Assembly: GCA_034440615.1 (NCBI GenBank)
Contig: JAOTOM010005157.1
Coordinates: 975,501-1,039,500 of the forward strand
Source of the DNA: Ashinkailepas kermadecensis
Taxonomy: Eukaryota > Arthropoda > Thecostraca > Neolepadidae
Direction: 5' to 3'
DNA length: 64,000 bases
The translations under genes were made by a program, and so were the position numbers. Below are positions 43,455 through 56,613 of the stretch, one piece after another. The notes below the pieces were generated by a model. The model saw only the letters and a list, made by a program, of their open reading frames with translations, was not told the DNA's origin and ran no database searches. Numbering within the stretch: position 1 is the first letter of the stretch; the number at the start of each line of letters is the position of its first letter.

Positions 43455-44381
43455 GTGGGCGGAGTTGCAATGTTGGCGATATTCCACCTGAGGTAGTTGG
43501 AGTCATAAGTTGACAACATTCCATTTACGGTGGTTGGAGTCATAAAGCTGGCAATATTCTGCCTATGATGTTCTGAATCGTCATGCTGTTAATATTCTAC
43601 ATGCAATGTGCCATAATATTGGCAGTGTTCCATCTGTGGTGACTGGACTCATAATGCTGGTGGCCCTGCAATAGCTTCATGCATATGCAATAGTGGTCTT
43701 CAATAGTTGTATGCATGCAATAGTAGTGTACCAATACTGCACAGAACATGAATATGCTCCAGATTTTTGCGAAAACTTGACTTTTTACCTGACATAATGC
43801 ACCTCATAATTGACCAACTTGAACTAGTCATATCCCAGTAACAAGCTCCCGTGGGTCGCAAAATGTTGATCTGCCCACGATTTACTACGACCTATAGATT
43901 CGAAACGTCAGGAGTTTCCAAAGGTCCGGGGTCAGGTCAGGGGTTGCCAGACGTCATGGGTCAGGGGCTGCAACCCCTTTATGCGACTGAAGGTGACAAG
44001 ATACCAAATAAGGGCCACGGTTGTGCGTTGCTGAATGAGGGGGGGGGGCTGGATACTGGGATTTCATCCCCATTGGAGTCAATGGTAGCGGCCCTCCAAT
44101 AGAACCTCGTTAGACGAGGCGCTACCCCCACCCCCCGAGGGTAAGTGCTTGTCCAGACGGGGATAAGTGCCTGCCTGCCCCAGAGTTACCCCCAGAGGCG
44201 CAGCTAGGATTTTATAATGGAAGGCGAACATCAAACCCAGACCTAAACTGTTCACCTGGAGCGATGTCAGAAACATCTCTAATCATCTCTAATATTTCAT
44301 CGCCAATTAATGGATGTTATGGCTCCATTACTGCCCCACCCCCTCCTTCCAAGGATGGGGTGGACCTTCTTCGCAACAAGC
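43455..44381. other. Intron 5, right part, no gene seen
   Basis: A relic terminus GGCGCAGCTAGGATTTTA near 44198 resembles hAT-like ends. No coding signal. Confidence 0.4.
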
Positions 44382-44653
44382 CTTCCCAAGGCCACACCGT
44401 GCTCTTCAGACAGCCTTCACAGGACGACACCGTGCTCCCCGAACATCCTTCTCAGGACCACACCGTGCTCCTCAGACAGCCTTCTCAGGACGACACCGTG
44501 CTCCTCAGACAACCTTCTCAGGACGACACCGTGCTCTTCCACAAGCGCTGTCACGGGGCTGTCACATTGGTCTTCCACAGGTGGTCACCAGAGCGACAGG
44601 GGCTGTCACATTGGTCACAGGCGGTCACCATAGCGGCACGCCCGTGCCGGCAG
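44382..44653 (+). repeat. 33-bp array and acceptor-like copies before exon 6
   Basis: Five to six units of CCTTCTCAGGACGACACCGT followed by GCTCCTCAGACAA, each with a pyrimidine-CAG acceptor shape. These are followed by ACAGGTGGTCACCA (44577) and CACAGGCGGTCACCA (44616), which mimic the real junction GGCAG with GTGGTCACCATTGCC (44654). Confidence 0.8.
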
Positions 44654-44812
44654 GTGGTCACCATTGCCACCTACTCGTTCTTCGTGGCGTGTCTGATAGG
44701 AAGACAACAGGAGGCGGGTCAAACGAAGCAAATGGACACCTACTCACAGCTGGATCTCTACTTTCCATTCTTCACCATTCTCCAGTTCCTCTTTTATATG
44801 GGTCTGCTCAAG
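44654..44812 (+). CDS. best: Bestrophin exon 6: membrane helices
   Basis: Fifty-three codons in phase 0: VVTIATYSFFVACLIGRQ, a polar loop, then YSQLDLYFPFFTILQFLFYM and GLLK. This covers the third and fourth membrane segments; the YFP and FFTxLQFxFYxGxLK pattern is a family signature. The donor is CTCAAG before GTGAGT. Confidence 0.93.
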
Positions 44813-44960
44813 GTGAGTTCAGCTTCTACATTGATCTTCCCAAGGTAAGCCCATCGTCAATAATGTTCTGCTCAAGTTGAGCTGCACGATTACAAGGGTG
44901 TGCCCAATGTGAGTTCCACCACTCTAAGGGTCTGCTCAAGGTGATTTCCGTGTTTACTGT
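44813..44960 (+). repeat. Scattered copies of the exon 6 donor junction
   Basis: The real junction GTCTGCTCAAGGTGAGTTC is echoed by TTCTGCTCAAGTTGAGC (near 44866) and GGGTCTGCTCAAGGTGATTT (near 44930), with weaker CCCAAGGTAAGCC (44838). They are spaced about 65 bases apart. Confidence 0.65.
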
Positions 44961-45658
44961 GTCTGCTACAGGCAGTGATTTTTAACTAGAGAGCACGCCA
45001 TTCCGAGGAGGCGTCAGCAGCTTCTATGAGTGACGGAACAAATGCATCGTTTTAGTTAGAAAATCACAGTTAATAAAAGCTTCCGATTTTCACCCGTGGC
45101 TAAAACATTAATATTTGTGTGAACACATCATGGACAGAGGACACGTGACAGAGGTGATAAGGGATGCGGCTGAAAGCCGAATGCCTCAGCACTGGTTTAT
45201 GTCTGAGCACTATGAACAGGAAAATGTGTAGGCATGAATATGCGTCAATGAATAAACAGAGTTGTTCAGGATTATCACGTACGTCCGCCCGCTGTGACAG
45301 TTCGGGTCGAATGATGGCTCAGAGTTGACCCCCACCCCCCTCCCCCTCCCGGGCGTGTCCGAGCCTGGCCAGCTGCACAATCACCTGACATTTCCGACTA
45401 AGCCTGACAGGGTAGCGGTATGCAAGGCGGCCGGCGCCTGTCGCACCAAACAGGAATATCTCTGGATTATCGACAGGTCTCGACAACCAGACCAGGCGGA
45501 TAAAATGACATCGGGAAGTGTAGATCGAGCTGGGCTCGGTCATGCCTGCTCTCCCTGACTGTACATTGAGTGTCAGCTTTCGACGACAGGTTGTGTTCCA
45601 CCTGATGGCGCCGCGACCGGTCAGTCGGAAATGAATCTGACGCTTGTGGGTGTCCCAG

Positions 45659-45739
45659 GTGGCCGAACAGCTCATTAATCCATTCGGCGACGACGACGAG
45701 GACTTCGAGCTGAACTGGATCATCGACCGACATGTCAAG
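45659..45739 (+). CDS. best: Bestrophin exon 7: calcium clasp
   Basis: Twenty-seven codons: [20 protein letters not shown] and IIDRHVK. The acidic run after INPFG is the calcium clasp, where calcium binding opens the channel; the human sequence there is GEDDDD, so here one Asp is Glu and the first Glu is Asp. It ends TGTCAAG before GTGAGA, the seed of the following array. Confidence 0.95.
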
Positions 45740-47850
45740 GTGAGACAGACGACACAGGAGCGTCTGACCGACGTGATGGGACTGACGTGTGTGTCAAGGT
45801 GAGACGGACGACACAGGAGCGTCTGACCGACGTGATGGGACTGACGTGTGTGTCAAGGTGAGACGGACGACACAGGAGCGTCTGACCGACGTGATGGGAC
45901 TGATGTGTGTGTCAAGGTGAGACGGACGACTCAGGAGCGTCTGACCGACGTGATGGGACTGACATGTGTGTCAAGGTGAGACGGACGACTCAGGAGCGTC
46001 TGACCGACGTGATGGGACTGATGTGTGTGTCAAGGTGAGACGGACGACTCAGGAGCGTCTGACCGACGTGATGGGACTGATGTGTGTCAAGGTGAGACGG
46101 ACGACACAGGAGCGTCTGACCGACGTGATGGGACTGATGTGTGTGTCAAGGTGAGACGGACGACACAGGAGCGTCTGACCGACGTGATGGGACTGATGTG
46201 TGTGTCAAGGTGAGACGGACGACTCAGGAGCGTCTGACCGACGTGATGGGACTGATGTGTGTGTCAAGGTGAGACGGACGACACAGGAGCGTCTGACCGA
46301 CGTGATGGGACTGATGTGTGTGTCAAGGTGAGACGGACGACACAGGAGCGTCTGACCGACGTGATGGGACTGATGTGTGTGTCAAGGTGAGACGGACGAC
46401 ACAGGAGCGTCTGACCGACGTGATGGGACTGATGTGTGTGTCAAGGTGAGACGGACGACACAGGAGCGTCTGACCGACGTGATGGGACTGATGTGTGTGT
46501 CAAGGTGAGACGGACGACACAGGAGCGTCTGACCGACGTGATGGGACTGATGTGTGTGTCAAGGTGAGACGGACGACACAGGAGCGTCTGACCGACGTGA
46601 TGGGACTGATGTGTGTGTCAAGGTGAGACGGACGACACAGGAGCGTCTGACCGACGTGATGGGACTGATGTGTGTGTCAAGGTGAGACGGACGACACAGG
46701 AGCGTCTGACCGACGTGATGGGACTGACGTGTGTGTCAAGGTGAGACGGACGACACAGGAGCGTCTGACCGACGTGATGGGACTGACGTGTGTGTCAAGG
46801 TGAGACGGACGACACCAGGAGCGTCTGACCGACGTGATGGGACTGATGTGTGTGTCAAGGTGAGACGGACGACACAGGAGCGTCTGACCGACGTGATGGG
46901 ACTGATGTGTGTGTCAAGGTGAGACGGACGACTCAGGAGCGTCTGACCGACGTGATGGGACTGACGTGTGTGTCAAGGTGAGACGGACGACTCAGGAGCG
47001 TCTGACCGACGTGATGGGACTGACGTGTGTGTCAAGGTGAGACGGACGACTCAGGAGCGTCTGACCGACGTGATGGGACTGATGTGTGTGTCAAGGTGAG
47101 ACGGACGACACAGGAGCGTCTGACCGACGTGATGGGACTGACGTGTGTGTCAAGGTGAGACGGACGACTCAGGAGCGTCTGACCGACGTGATGGGACTGA
47201 TGTGTGTCAAGGTGAGACGGACGACACAGGAGCGTCTGACCGACGTGATGGGACTGACGTGTGTGTCAAGGTGAGACGGACGACACAGGAGCGTCTGACC
47301 GACGTGATGGGACTGATGTGTGTGTCAAGGTGAGACGGACGACACAGGAGCGTCTGACCGACGTGATGGGACTGATGTGTGTGTCAAGGTGAGACGGACG
47401 ACACAGGAGCGTCTGACCGACGTGATGGGACTGACGTGTGTGTCAAGGTGAGACGGACGACACAGGAGCGTCTGACCGACGTGATGGGACTGACGTGTGT
47501 GTCAAGGTGAGACAGACGACACAGGAGCGTCTGACCGACGTGATGGGACTGACGTGTGTGTCAAGGTGAGACGGACGACACAGGAGCGTCTGACCGACGT
47601 GATGGGACTGACGTGTGTGTCAAGGTGAGACGGACGACTCAGGAGCGTCTGACCGACGTGATGGGACTGATGTGTGTGTCAAGGTGAGACGGACGACACA
47701 GGAGCGTCTGACCGACGTGATGGGACTGACGTGTGTGTCAAGGTGAGACGGACGACACAGGAGCGTCTGACCGACGTGATGGGACTGACGTGTGTGTCAA
47801 GGTGAGACGGCCGACACAGGAGCGTCTGACCGACGTGGTGAGACTGACAT
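45740..47850 (+). repeat. 59-bp array of exon 7 donor copies, about 36 units
   Basis: The first unit begins at the real donor. Each unit carries GTGTGTCAAGGTGAGACGG, reproducing the last seven exon bases and the donor, then GACACAGGAGCGTCTGACCG and ACGTGATGGGACTGACG. A few units are two bases shorter. Short open frames repeated through it are artefacts. Confidence 0.95.
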
Positions 47851-48862
47851 GCCAGCTATGCCAGTGATTTGGTTACCGTCCTGTGTCTCAAACCTTTTGC
47901 ATAGTGCTTGTCTAGTCACCAGATACTACATAAGCCGGCATGAAGTAAGTTGTCCTCAACGTAACATCTCTAGCAGATGGCACTTTGCCTCCGCTAAGGA
48001 GCCAACAAAGGACAGCACTCGCAAAATGTTGCTTCAACATCATAACACGAACACAGTCATTTAGTCTTGAACAGCAAAGAGGCAGTCGGGGGCATGTGAA
48101 GGATCTTAGTGTGAGCAGGTCGCGTTTAAGCACGACTTGCTTCGGTTGAACGACACTCATGTCTTTTGAACATAATAATTTTGAATTAGGCTTATGGCGA
48201 TACGTGAAAAAAAACATCACCGTGGAATTTCCTCCGCGGTGAAAAAAAAAACACTAAATGATATTTCCGGAAGCTCCGGAATACTTGATCAGTGGCTAGT
48301 GACCTGTGATCATCTGGCAAATGTTGCGTGTGCTCGTGACTGGCGAATGGACTTTGTGAGGGACACACGGGCCAAGCGAGACCAGTGACATCACAGGCTG
48401 CGAAACCACTCAGGCGCTGGATCCATCCTTCAATAACAAACATTGGCATTGATCCTATAGCGTTGACTGTAAAGTATCGGCTTTAGTGAGCCTGCAGTCG
48501 ACTTGACGTACTGATGATAAGCACTGTTGTCTGAGGTCAATGAGTGAATGATGCTGAACACGAGGGAGTGCTGACGCAGCGAGAGCACAACGTGGACTGA
48601 ACTGGGCCACGACGGAATGGATAGAAGGTGTAGTATAGTGGGTGCTGTAGATACAATACCAACTGAAAACTGAAGGTTTTATATGTCATAGTGCCAATTT
48701 GATGGATCATTCCATGGGATGTGTGACCAATTTGCCACATGGCAAAGTCCGGCAAGAATTGTTCACGTTCTCGTTATGTGGAATAATTAGCCAATTCGCC
48801 ACATATGAAATGGTTGCTGACCTTGAGTACAGTTGCATCACCTTTCTTTAACGCCATTTCAG
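47851..48862. other. Intron 7, right part, no feature recognised
   Basis: Unique sequence with short open frames only. Confidence 0.45.
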
Positions 48863-49014
48863 GTGTCCTACTTGATTGTGGACTCGCTGAACATTCGCCG
48901 GCCACCGCTCTCCAAGGACATGTACTTCGACGACCCAGGAATGATACTGCCGTACACAGAGGCTTCCGTGCAGTATAAGATCGCCACATACAGGGGCTCC
49001 GTACACAGCATGAA
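48863..49014 (+). CDS. best: Bestrophin exon 8: end of the channel core
   Basis: After CGCCATTTCAG it encodes VSYLIVDSLNIRRPPLSKDM, YFDDPGMILPYTEASVQYK and a short tail. The YLIVD start and LPYTxA motif are family signatures, and this segment wraps a neighbouring subunit. It ends with two bases of a Lys codon before GTAAGT. No array touches either edge. Confidence 0.93.
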
Positions 49015-50164
49015 GTAAGTACAGACCGTGCAAAACCTCAACTGTCTGCCGGCTCCGGTGTGTCTTGTCTTAAATTCCTCATGCAGAAGAGTATATAGTT
49101 TTACTTTGCAAAGGATGGTGAAAACTTGCGTGAGTGCACTATGGAGGATGATAGGGCCCCATCTCCAAACCCCTTTTGCAGATGTGTTCCATTTTGGACC
49201 TTTTGGAGATATATTTTATATATTCCTCCCAGTTCAGCGGTCAATTTCACACCCCCGAGCTTGCTCTGAGATGACGAAATTTCGTTCGAGGTATCGCTAC
49301 TAAGTTTGGCAGACCCTTCGGCCATAATTTACCGCATGTTGTGTTAAACAATCTATCCTGGGATCCAATCTATCAAGGTAGCATAGTTAGGGAACGTGAA
49401 AGCAGGTTACGGCCTCGTCTAATGCGACTTTTAGGTGAAGGTTGAAACATATATCATGAAGAAAAGGCGAAGATACAGTCAGAAGTTTAACATGAGTGCA
49501 TTTGCAAATGAAAAATTCAATTGAAAAAAAAGCAATGCAAAAAGTTAACTACATGTTTTTCATTGCTTTCAGCACTATGTAGCTATGGAAATGTTGGAAC
49601 GTTTTGTTCATAAAACAAACCGTGAATATGTTAATTGCATGTGCACACTGGAATGTCTCAGCCGAGCCGCAATAGACAGAGAGGATGGGCGCAAGAACTA
49701 CGGATTTATCCATGATTTTGAAACTGGTGAGATAAATCCAATTAAAGTGAGACCATTCACTTTCTTCTCCGATTATATGGAGAGAACAAACATTGAAAGC
49801 CCAGCAATACTTGTGCGCAAATATTGAAAGAAACATTTCTTCAACACATTGTAGGATCATGCGCCCCAGTGCCAAAGGCGTCCCCACGGCGTGGACGAGG
49901 AACGTGGACAACTCATCGGACGAGGAATGCATCCCCGAAACTTGTGATGCCGAGCACAGCGTCCCATGGAAAAATCTCGTCCCTTTATCTAGAATGCATC
50001 GCAGCGCTCTCGCCCGCCCAGACGCCACCGTCATCACCCATCGTCTTTGTCATCGTTCAATCCATCGCCCAGCCCCCACCGGGACTAGACTAATGCCGGT
50101 AACGGCAATCAAATGTGCTTAAAGGGCGGACAAGCTCATCTTCCCGGCAACATTCCACCGGCAA
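49015..50164. other. Intron 8, left end, no gene seen
   Basis: Short open frames only (for example 49549-50037 on the minus strand) without recognisable motifs. Confidence 0.4.
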
Positions 50165-50870
50165 AGGTGGAACGGTAGACCTCAACTGCCGCCCAACCGT
50201 GTTGCCAATGAGGTAGACCTCAACTGCTGCCTGGCCGTGTTACTGACGAGGTCGACCTCACGCCGCCCACCGTGTTGATGGGTGACCCAACGCTGCCTGG
50301 CCGGCCCGACGAGGTCGACTCACGCTACCTGGCCGTGTTACGACGAGGTCGACCTCAACGCTGCCTGGCCGTGTTACCGACGAGGTCGACCTCAACTGTG
50401 CCTGGCCGTGTTACCGACGAGGTAACCTCAACTGCTGCCTGGCTGTGTCACCGACGGGTCGACCCAACTGCACCTGGCCTGTCACCGACGAGGTCGACCT
50501 CAACTGCTACCTGGCCGTGTTACCGACGAGGTCGACCTCAACTGCTGCCTGGCCGTGTTACCGACGAGGCGACCCAACTGCGCCTGGCCGTGTTCGCGAG
50601 GTGACCTCAACTGCCGCCCAACCGTGTTGCCAATGAGGTAGACCTCAACTGCTGCCTGGCCGTGTCACCGACGAGGTCGACCTCAACTGCTACCTGGCCG
50701 TGTTACCGACGAGGTCGACCTCAACTGCTGCCTGGCCGTGTTACCGACGAGGTCGACCTCAACTGCTGCCTGGCCGTGTTACCGACGAGGTCGACCTCAA
50801 CTGCTGCCTGGCCGTGTTACCGACGAGGTCGACCTCAACTGCTGCCTGGCCGTATTACCGATTGAACCAC
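50165..50870. repeat. 38-bp array, about 19 units
   Basis: Units of GAGGTCGACCTCAACTGCTG and CCTGGCCGTGTTACCGAC. The left units are more diverged and carry deletions; the last five are nearly identical. The unit holds the palindrome GAGGTCGACCTC. Confidence 0.92.
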
Positions 50871-51681
50871 CTTGCAATCGCTCTTGTGATTCACCATGCA
50901 CATGGTAATATCACACAGTGGTGCAGATGCAGTCCAGCGTCAACGTATAATATTCACTTAATATCAAAGAACAGAAAACTAAACGAATTACAGACCACGA
51001 CTACTAAATATTATACCGCTCGCACATCTACTTCTGCGCCGTTTTCACTCCACTCAGGGGGCTTCACTGGTTATAGTAGAGTGAGTGAGTGAGTGGGTTT
51101 TGCCAGCCTGCCACCGTGTGGTGATGTCGGCTGTTAGGTTATAGTATATCCTTGGTCCTTTATATGGCACATTGGCGCATGGCCTCACCCGTTAGTAATG
51201 AATCTAAACTTCAGTTGCTAGGATTATCACGGTGTACATTCCAAACTTTTACCAACTCATTGTCTAGTAATCCTGGCCATAGGGACCATGTGGCACTTTT
51301 CCAAGTCGCTGGGCCTATGCCTGGTCAGGGATACTGCAGGTCAATGTCTGAACGTTCAACACCAGGCAACCATGGCTGGGATAATCGCTCTTACTGCCAC
51401 GCTTGTGTAAAGTGCACGGCCGAGTAGATCGATTCACATCCCGGTTGTGATGATTTATCCAAGTAATCTGTGTTGAATGGGAGTCACACGAGGTATTTTA
51501 ATACCCATTTCTGCTTCGGATTTACCTCATTAAAGTGACATATTCTCACGTGTGGTTTTAGTAATCCATGTCTCCTTATTGAACATCATGCATTAAATAA
51601 ATATATATGCTGCATTGTAGACGCGAACTCCGTATAACTGCACACACATCAACAAATAGCACGTATGCAATACATTTACCC
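50871..51681. other. Intron 8, no feature recognised
   Basis: Includes a short GAGTGAGTGAGTG run near 51080. No coding signal. Confidence 0.45.
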
Positions 51682-54478
51682 CGTTTGTATGTACTGGCTG
51701 TACAGCTGTGCTGCCGTTTGTATGTACTGGTTGTACAGCTGTGCTGCCGTTTGTATATACTGGTTGTACAGCTGTGCTGCCGTTTGTAGTATGTTCTGGT
51801 TGTACAGCTGTGCTGCCGTTTGTATGTACTGGTTGTACAGCTGTGCTGCCGTTTGCATGTACTGGTTGTACAGCTGTGCTGCCGTTTGTATGTACTGGTT
51901 GTACAGCTGTGCTGCCGTTTGTATGTACTGGTTGTACAGCTGTGCTGCCGTTTGTATGTACTGGTTGTACAGCTGTGCTGCCGTTTGTATGTACTGGTTG
52001 TAGCTCTGCCAGCTGTGCTGCCGTGTATGTACTGGTTGTACAGCTGTGCTGCCGTTTGTATGTACTGTTGTACAGCTGTGCTGCCGTTTGTATGTACTGG
52101 TTGTACAGGCCGTTTGTATGTACTGGTTGTACAGCTGTGCTGCCGTTTGTATGTACTGGTTGTACAGCTGTGCTGCCGTTTGTATGTACTGGTTGTACAG
52201 CTGTGCTGCCGTTTGTATGTACTGGTTGTACAGCTGTGCTGCCGTTTGTATGTACTGGTTGTACAGCTGTGCTGCCGTTTGTATGTATGGTTGTACAGCT
52301 GTGCTGCCGTTTTATGTACTGGTTGTACAGCTGTGCTGCCGTTTGTATGTACTGGTTGTACAGCTGTGCTGCCGTTTGTATGTACTGGTTGTACAGCTGT
52401 GCTGCCGTTTGTATGTACTGGTTGTACAGCTGTGCTGCCGTTTGTATGTACTGGTTGTACAGCTGTGCTGCGTTTGTTGGTTGTACAGCTGTGCTGCCGT
52501 TTGTATGTACTGGTTGTACAGCTGTGCTGCCGTTTGTATGTACTGGTTGTACAGCTGTGCTGCCGTTTGTATGTACTGGTTGTACAGCTGTGCTGCCGTT
52601 TGTATGTACTGGTTGTACAGCTGTGCTGCCGTTTGTATTGCGTTTGTATGTACTGGTTGTACAGCTGTGCTGCCGTTTGTATGTACTGGTTGTACAGCTG
52701 TGCTGCCGTTTGTATGTACTGGTTGTACAGCTGTGCTGCCGTTTGTATGTACTGGTTGTACAGCTGTGCTGCCGTTTGTATGTACTGGTTGTACAGCTGT
52801 GCTGCCGTTTGTATGTACTGGTTGTACAGCTGTGCTGCCGTTTGTATGTACTGGTTGTACAGCTGTGCTGCCGTTTGTATGTACTGGTTGTACAGCTGTG
52901 CTGCCGTTTGTATGTACTGGTTGTACAGCTGTGCTGCCGTTTGTATGTACTGGTTGTACAGCTGTGCTGCCGTTTGTATGTACTGGTTGTGCTGTACAGC
53001 TGTGCTGCCGTTTGTATGTACTGGTTGTACAGCTGTGCTGCCGTTTGTATGTACTGGTCTGTACAGCTGTGCTGCCGTTTGTATGTACTGCCGTTTGTAT
53101 GTACTGGTTGTACAGCTGTGCTGCCGTTTGTATGTACTGGTTGTACAGCTGTGCTGCCGTTTGTATGTACTGGTTGTACAGCTGTGCTGCCGTTTGTATG
53201 TACTGGTTGTACAGCTGTGCTGCCGTTTGTATGTACTGGTTGTACAGCTGTGCTGCCGTTTGTATGTACTGGTTGTACAGCTGTGCTGCCGTTTGTATGT
53301 ACTGGTTGTACAGCTGTGCTGCCGTTTGTGTGTACTGGTTGTAAGCTGGCTGCCGTTTGTATGTACTGGTTGTACAGCTGTGCTGCCGTTTGTATGTACT
53401 GGTTGTACAGCTGTGCTGCCGTTTGTATGTACTGGTTGTACAGCTGTGCTGCCGTTTGTATGTACTGGTTGTACAGCTGTGCTGCCGTTTGTATGTACTG
53501 GTTGTACAGCTGTGCTGCCGTTTGTATGTACTGGTTGTACAGCTGTGCTGCCGTTTGTATGTACTGGTTGTACAGCTGAGCTGCCGTTTGTATGTACTGG
53601 TTGTACAGCTGTGCTGCCGTTTGTATGTACTGGTTGTACAGCTGTGCTGCCGTTTGTATGTACTGGTTGTACAGCTGTGCTGCCGTTTGTATGTACTGGT
53701 TGTACAGCTGTGCTGCCGTTTGTATGTACTGGTTGTACAGCTGTGCTGCCGTTTGTATGTACTGGTTGTACAGCTGTGCTGCCGTTTGTATGTACTGGTT
53801 GTACAGCTGTGCTGCCGTTTGTATGTACTGGTTGTACAGCTGTGCTGCCGTTTGTATGTACTGGTTGTACAGCTGTGCTGCCGTTTGTATGTACTGGTTG
53901 TACAGCTGTGCTGCCGTTTGTATGTACTGGTTGTACAGCTGTGCTGCCGTTTGTATGTACTGGTTGTACAGCTGTGCTGCCGTTTGTATGTACTGGTTGT
54001 ACAGCTGTGCTGCCGTTTGTATGTACTGGTTGTACAGCTGTGCTGCCGTTTGTATGTACTGGTTGTACAGCTGTGCTGCCGTTTGTATGTACTGGTTGTA
54101 CAGCTGTGCTGCCGTTTGTATGTACTGGTTGTACAGCTGTGCTGCCGTTTGTATGTACTGGTTGTACAGCTGTGCTGCCGTTTGTATGTAGTGGTTGTAC
54201 AGCTGTGCTGCCGTTTGTATGTACTGGTTGTACAGCTGTGCTGCCGTTTGTATGTACTGGTTGTACAGCTGTGCTGCCGTTTGTATGTACTGGTTGTACA
54301 GCTGTGCTGCCGTTTGTATGTACTGGTTGTACAGCTGTGCTGCCGTTTGTATGTACTGGTTGTACAGCTGTGCTGCCGTTTGTATGTACTGGTTGTACAG
54401 CTGTGCTGCCGTTTGTATGTACTGGTTGTACAGCTGTGCTGCCGTTTGTATGTACTGGTTGTACAGCTGTGCTGCCGA
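51682..54478. repeat. 33-bp array, about 84 units, 2.8 kb
   Basis: The unit is GTTTGTATGTACTGGTTGTA then CAGCTGTGCTGCC. The right half (53350-54478) is almost perfect; the left half has deletions and fused units. It has no stop codon in any of the six frames, which explains very long open frames on both strands (up to 1054 codons). Each unit contains ACAGCTGT with the E-box CAGCTG. It lies deep in bestrophin intron 8. Confidence 0.97.
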
Positions 54479-54873
54479 TTGTCGCCTCATGCCGGATGCA
54501 TATTTCAAACTGGAATTGTCTCCGGTCATCACCAAGCTATTGCTACAAACTGACACACGCTGCGTGAATCCATAGAGCACTTTACTAACCACAGCTGAAC
54601 AATGAGGAACGTTGAAAGCTGCACATGACGCTGACGAACTGACACATTTTGAATAGCCAGGAAGTCTTTTAAACACACTGTGATATGCAATAATGAGCTT
54701 TTGATTACCAGCTTGGAATATTTTCACCACACATGGGCAGTACACAGAGAGGTACAAAAATATTGGAATAGTTTCGTTTTCCTAGCGGCGAACGCATTTG
54801 AAACCGCCGAATGAGACAGCTTCTTTGTCGGCATATTTGTCTGCATTGTCTATCAAGATCCAAATAATCAGAC
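54479..54873. other. Intron 8, between the array and the LINE relic
   Basis: No feature recognised. Confidence 0.4.
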
Positions 54874-55242
54874 CTATTGCATGGCCATATGACCCAGATA
54901 TTTCACACTTGCAACTTGCCTTAAAGGCACATTGTCAATGCACAATTGTGGCAAAGTAACACCTGTAAGATACTTAGACCTGCATGCCAGAACCAGACTC
55001 TTCTTGGCACGGAACTGGCTCTTCCAAAACTTTCGCCTACCTGAAGTAAGGGTTCTAGACCAGAAAATACGGGGAAATGATAGCGATATTATCAGCATAC
55101 ATGGGGCGATTCCAGGATAAATCACCAAGCTAGACCACAAGTTGTTCACCACACCCTTCGATTTTGCTAAAAACTGGTGCACTGGGTTATCTGCGGCCCA
55201 GATTACCATTATGAGATTTGTATTTCTATGCAAAAAGGTCAC
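54874..55242 (-). pseudogene. LINE reverse transcriptase fragment
   Basis: The minus-strand frame ends NVPLRQVASVKYLGH, the RT segment that follows the catalytic box in LINE polymerases. The catalytic box itself is readable one frame over as YADNIAIIS near 55085-55110, with Asn in place of the second Asp. A frameshift therefore separates the two, and the copy is dead. Neither element end is visible. Confidence 0.65.
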
Positions 55243-55623
55243 GAGATACAGGGTAGGAACGTTTTGAGATCGAGGAGAAAATTAAGGTAGGAAATCATGT
55301 TATATTTTTAGTGATAGCAATTAGTTTACCAACCTACATATCATTTGAAAGCGAATGATCTGCCCCATGGAAATATAAATATGCGTGGTTTTGTGTTAAC
55401 ATTTATCCTCGTGACCTAGTGACGTTTCATTGACCTCGTGCCCTTTTACAAAAGTCCTATTTTATGTTTTTAGTTCTGGGTTTTATGTAATTCTTTGCGT
55501 GCCCAATCAACTGTATATCTGATGACGAATTGTTTTTCTTGCAAAGCCGAATCCGTAATGGGTCACAGAGGTAAAATATTAAGGCTTGACATGAGCTCCA
55601 GATAATGGTACTTTGCATGGCTA
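55243..55623. other. Intron 8, no feature recognised
   Basis: AT-rich unique sequence. Confidence 0.4.
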
Positions 55624-55753
55624 GGAGCATAAGTACCGGCAGCACCGGGTTGCTGATTTGAATGCCATTCAAAAGCTGCTCGCCTATAGATCACGGTGGT
55701 GATATTGTCAAGTACGCCTGAGGTCAAAATGGTCACATGTGGGTCAGTGATCT
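55624..55753 (+). repeat. 130-bp segment duplicated at 56385-56514, copy 1
   Basis: GGAGCATAAGTACCGGCAGC to GTGGGTCAGTGATCT. The two copies differ at one substitution and two single-base indels. They flank a large (TA)n tract. Confidence 0.92.
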
Positions 55754-55968
55754 GACCTCGATATAGTGGATTTGGGTGTATTGTGGAAGAACACAGCGTA
55801 AAATAACCATATGTTAATATTGCAAGGCAAGATAGAACCAAATTAACATTGGATACATTTCGGCCACGGGCTTTCGTCAACAGTACCTATTTTGTTGATA
55901 AAAAACACGCGCCAAGTGCACCTCTTGATTCATCACCGTGATTCGTTTTCATTCTCACATTTCATCAG

Positions 55969-56384
<416 letters not shown>

Positions 56385-56514
56385 GGAGCATAAGTACCGG
56401 CAGCACCAGGTTGCTGATTTGAATGCCATTAAAAGCTGCTCGCCTATAGATCACGGTGGTGATATTGTCAAGTACGCCTTGAGGTCAAAATGGTCACATG
56501 TGGGTCAGTGATCT
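56385..56514 (+). repeat. 130-bp segment, copy 2
   Basis: Second copy of 55624-55753; it passes directly into another (TA)n tract. Confidence 0.92.
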
Positions 56515-56538
56515 ATATATATATATATATATATATAT

Positions 56539-56613
<75 letters not shown>

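Noticed and set aside
45740..47850. CRISPR-like array
   Set aside because: The repeats are directly abutting without unique spacers, the genome is eukaryotic, and the unit copies a splice donor.
51593..54757. Open frames of 1054 codons (minus) and 915, 623 and 432 codons (plus)
   Set aside because: They are translations of the 33-bp array, open in all six frames. No start context, domain or splice structure supports a protein.
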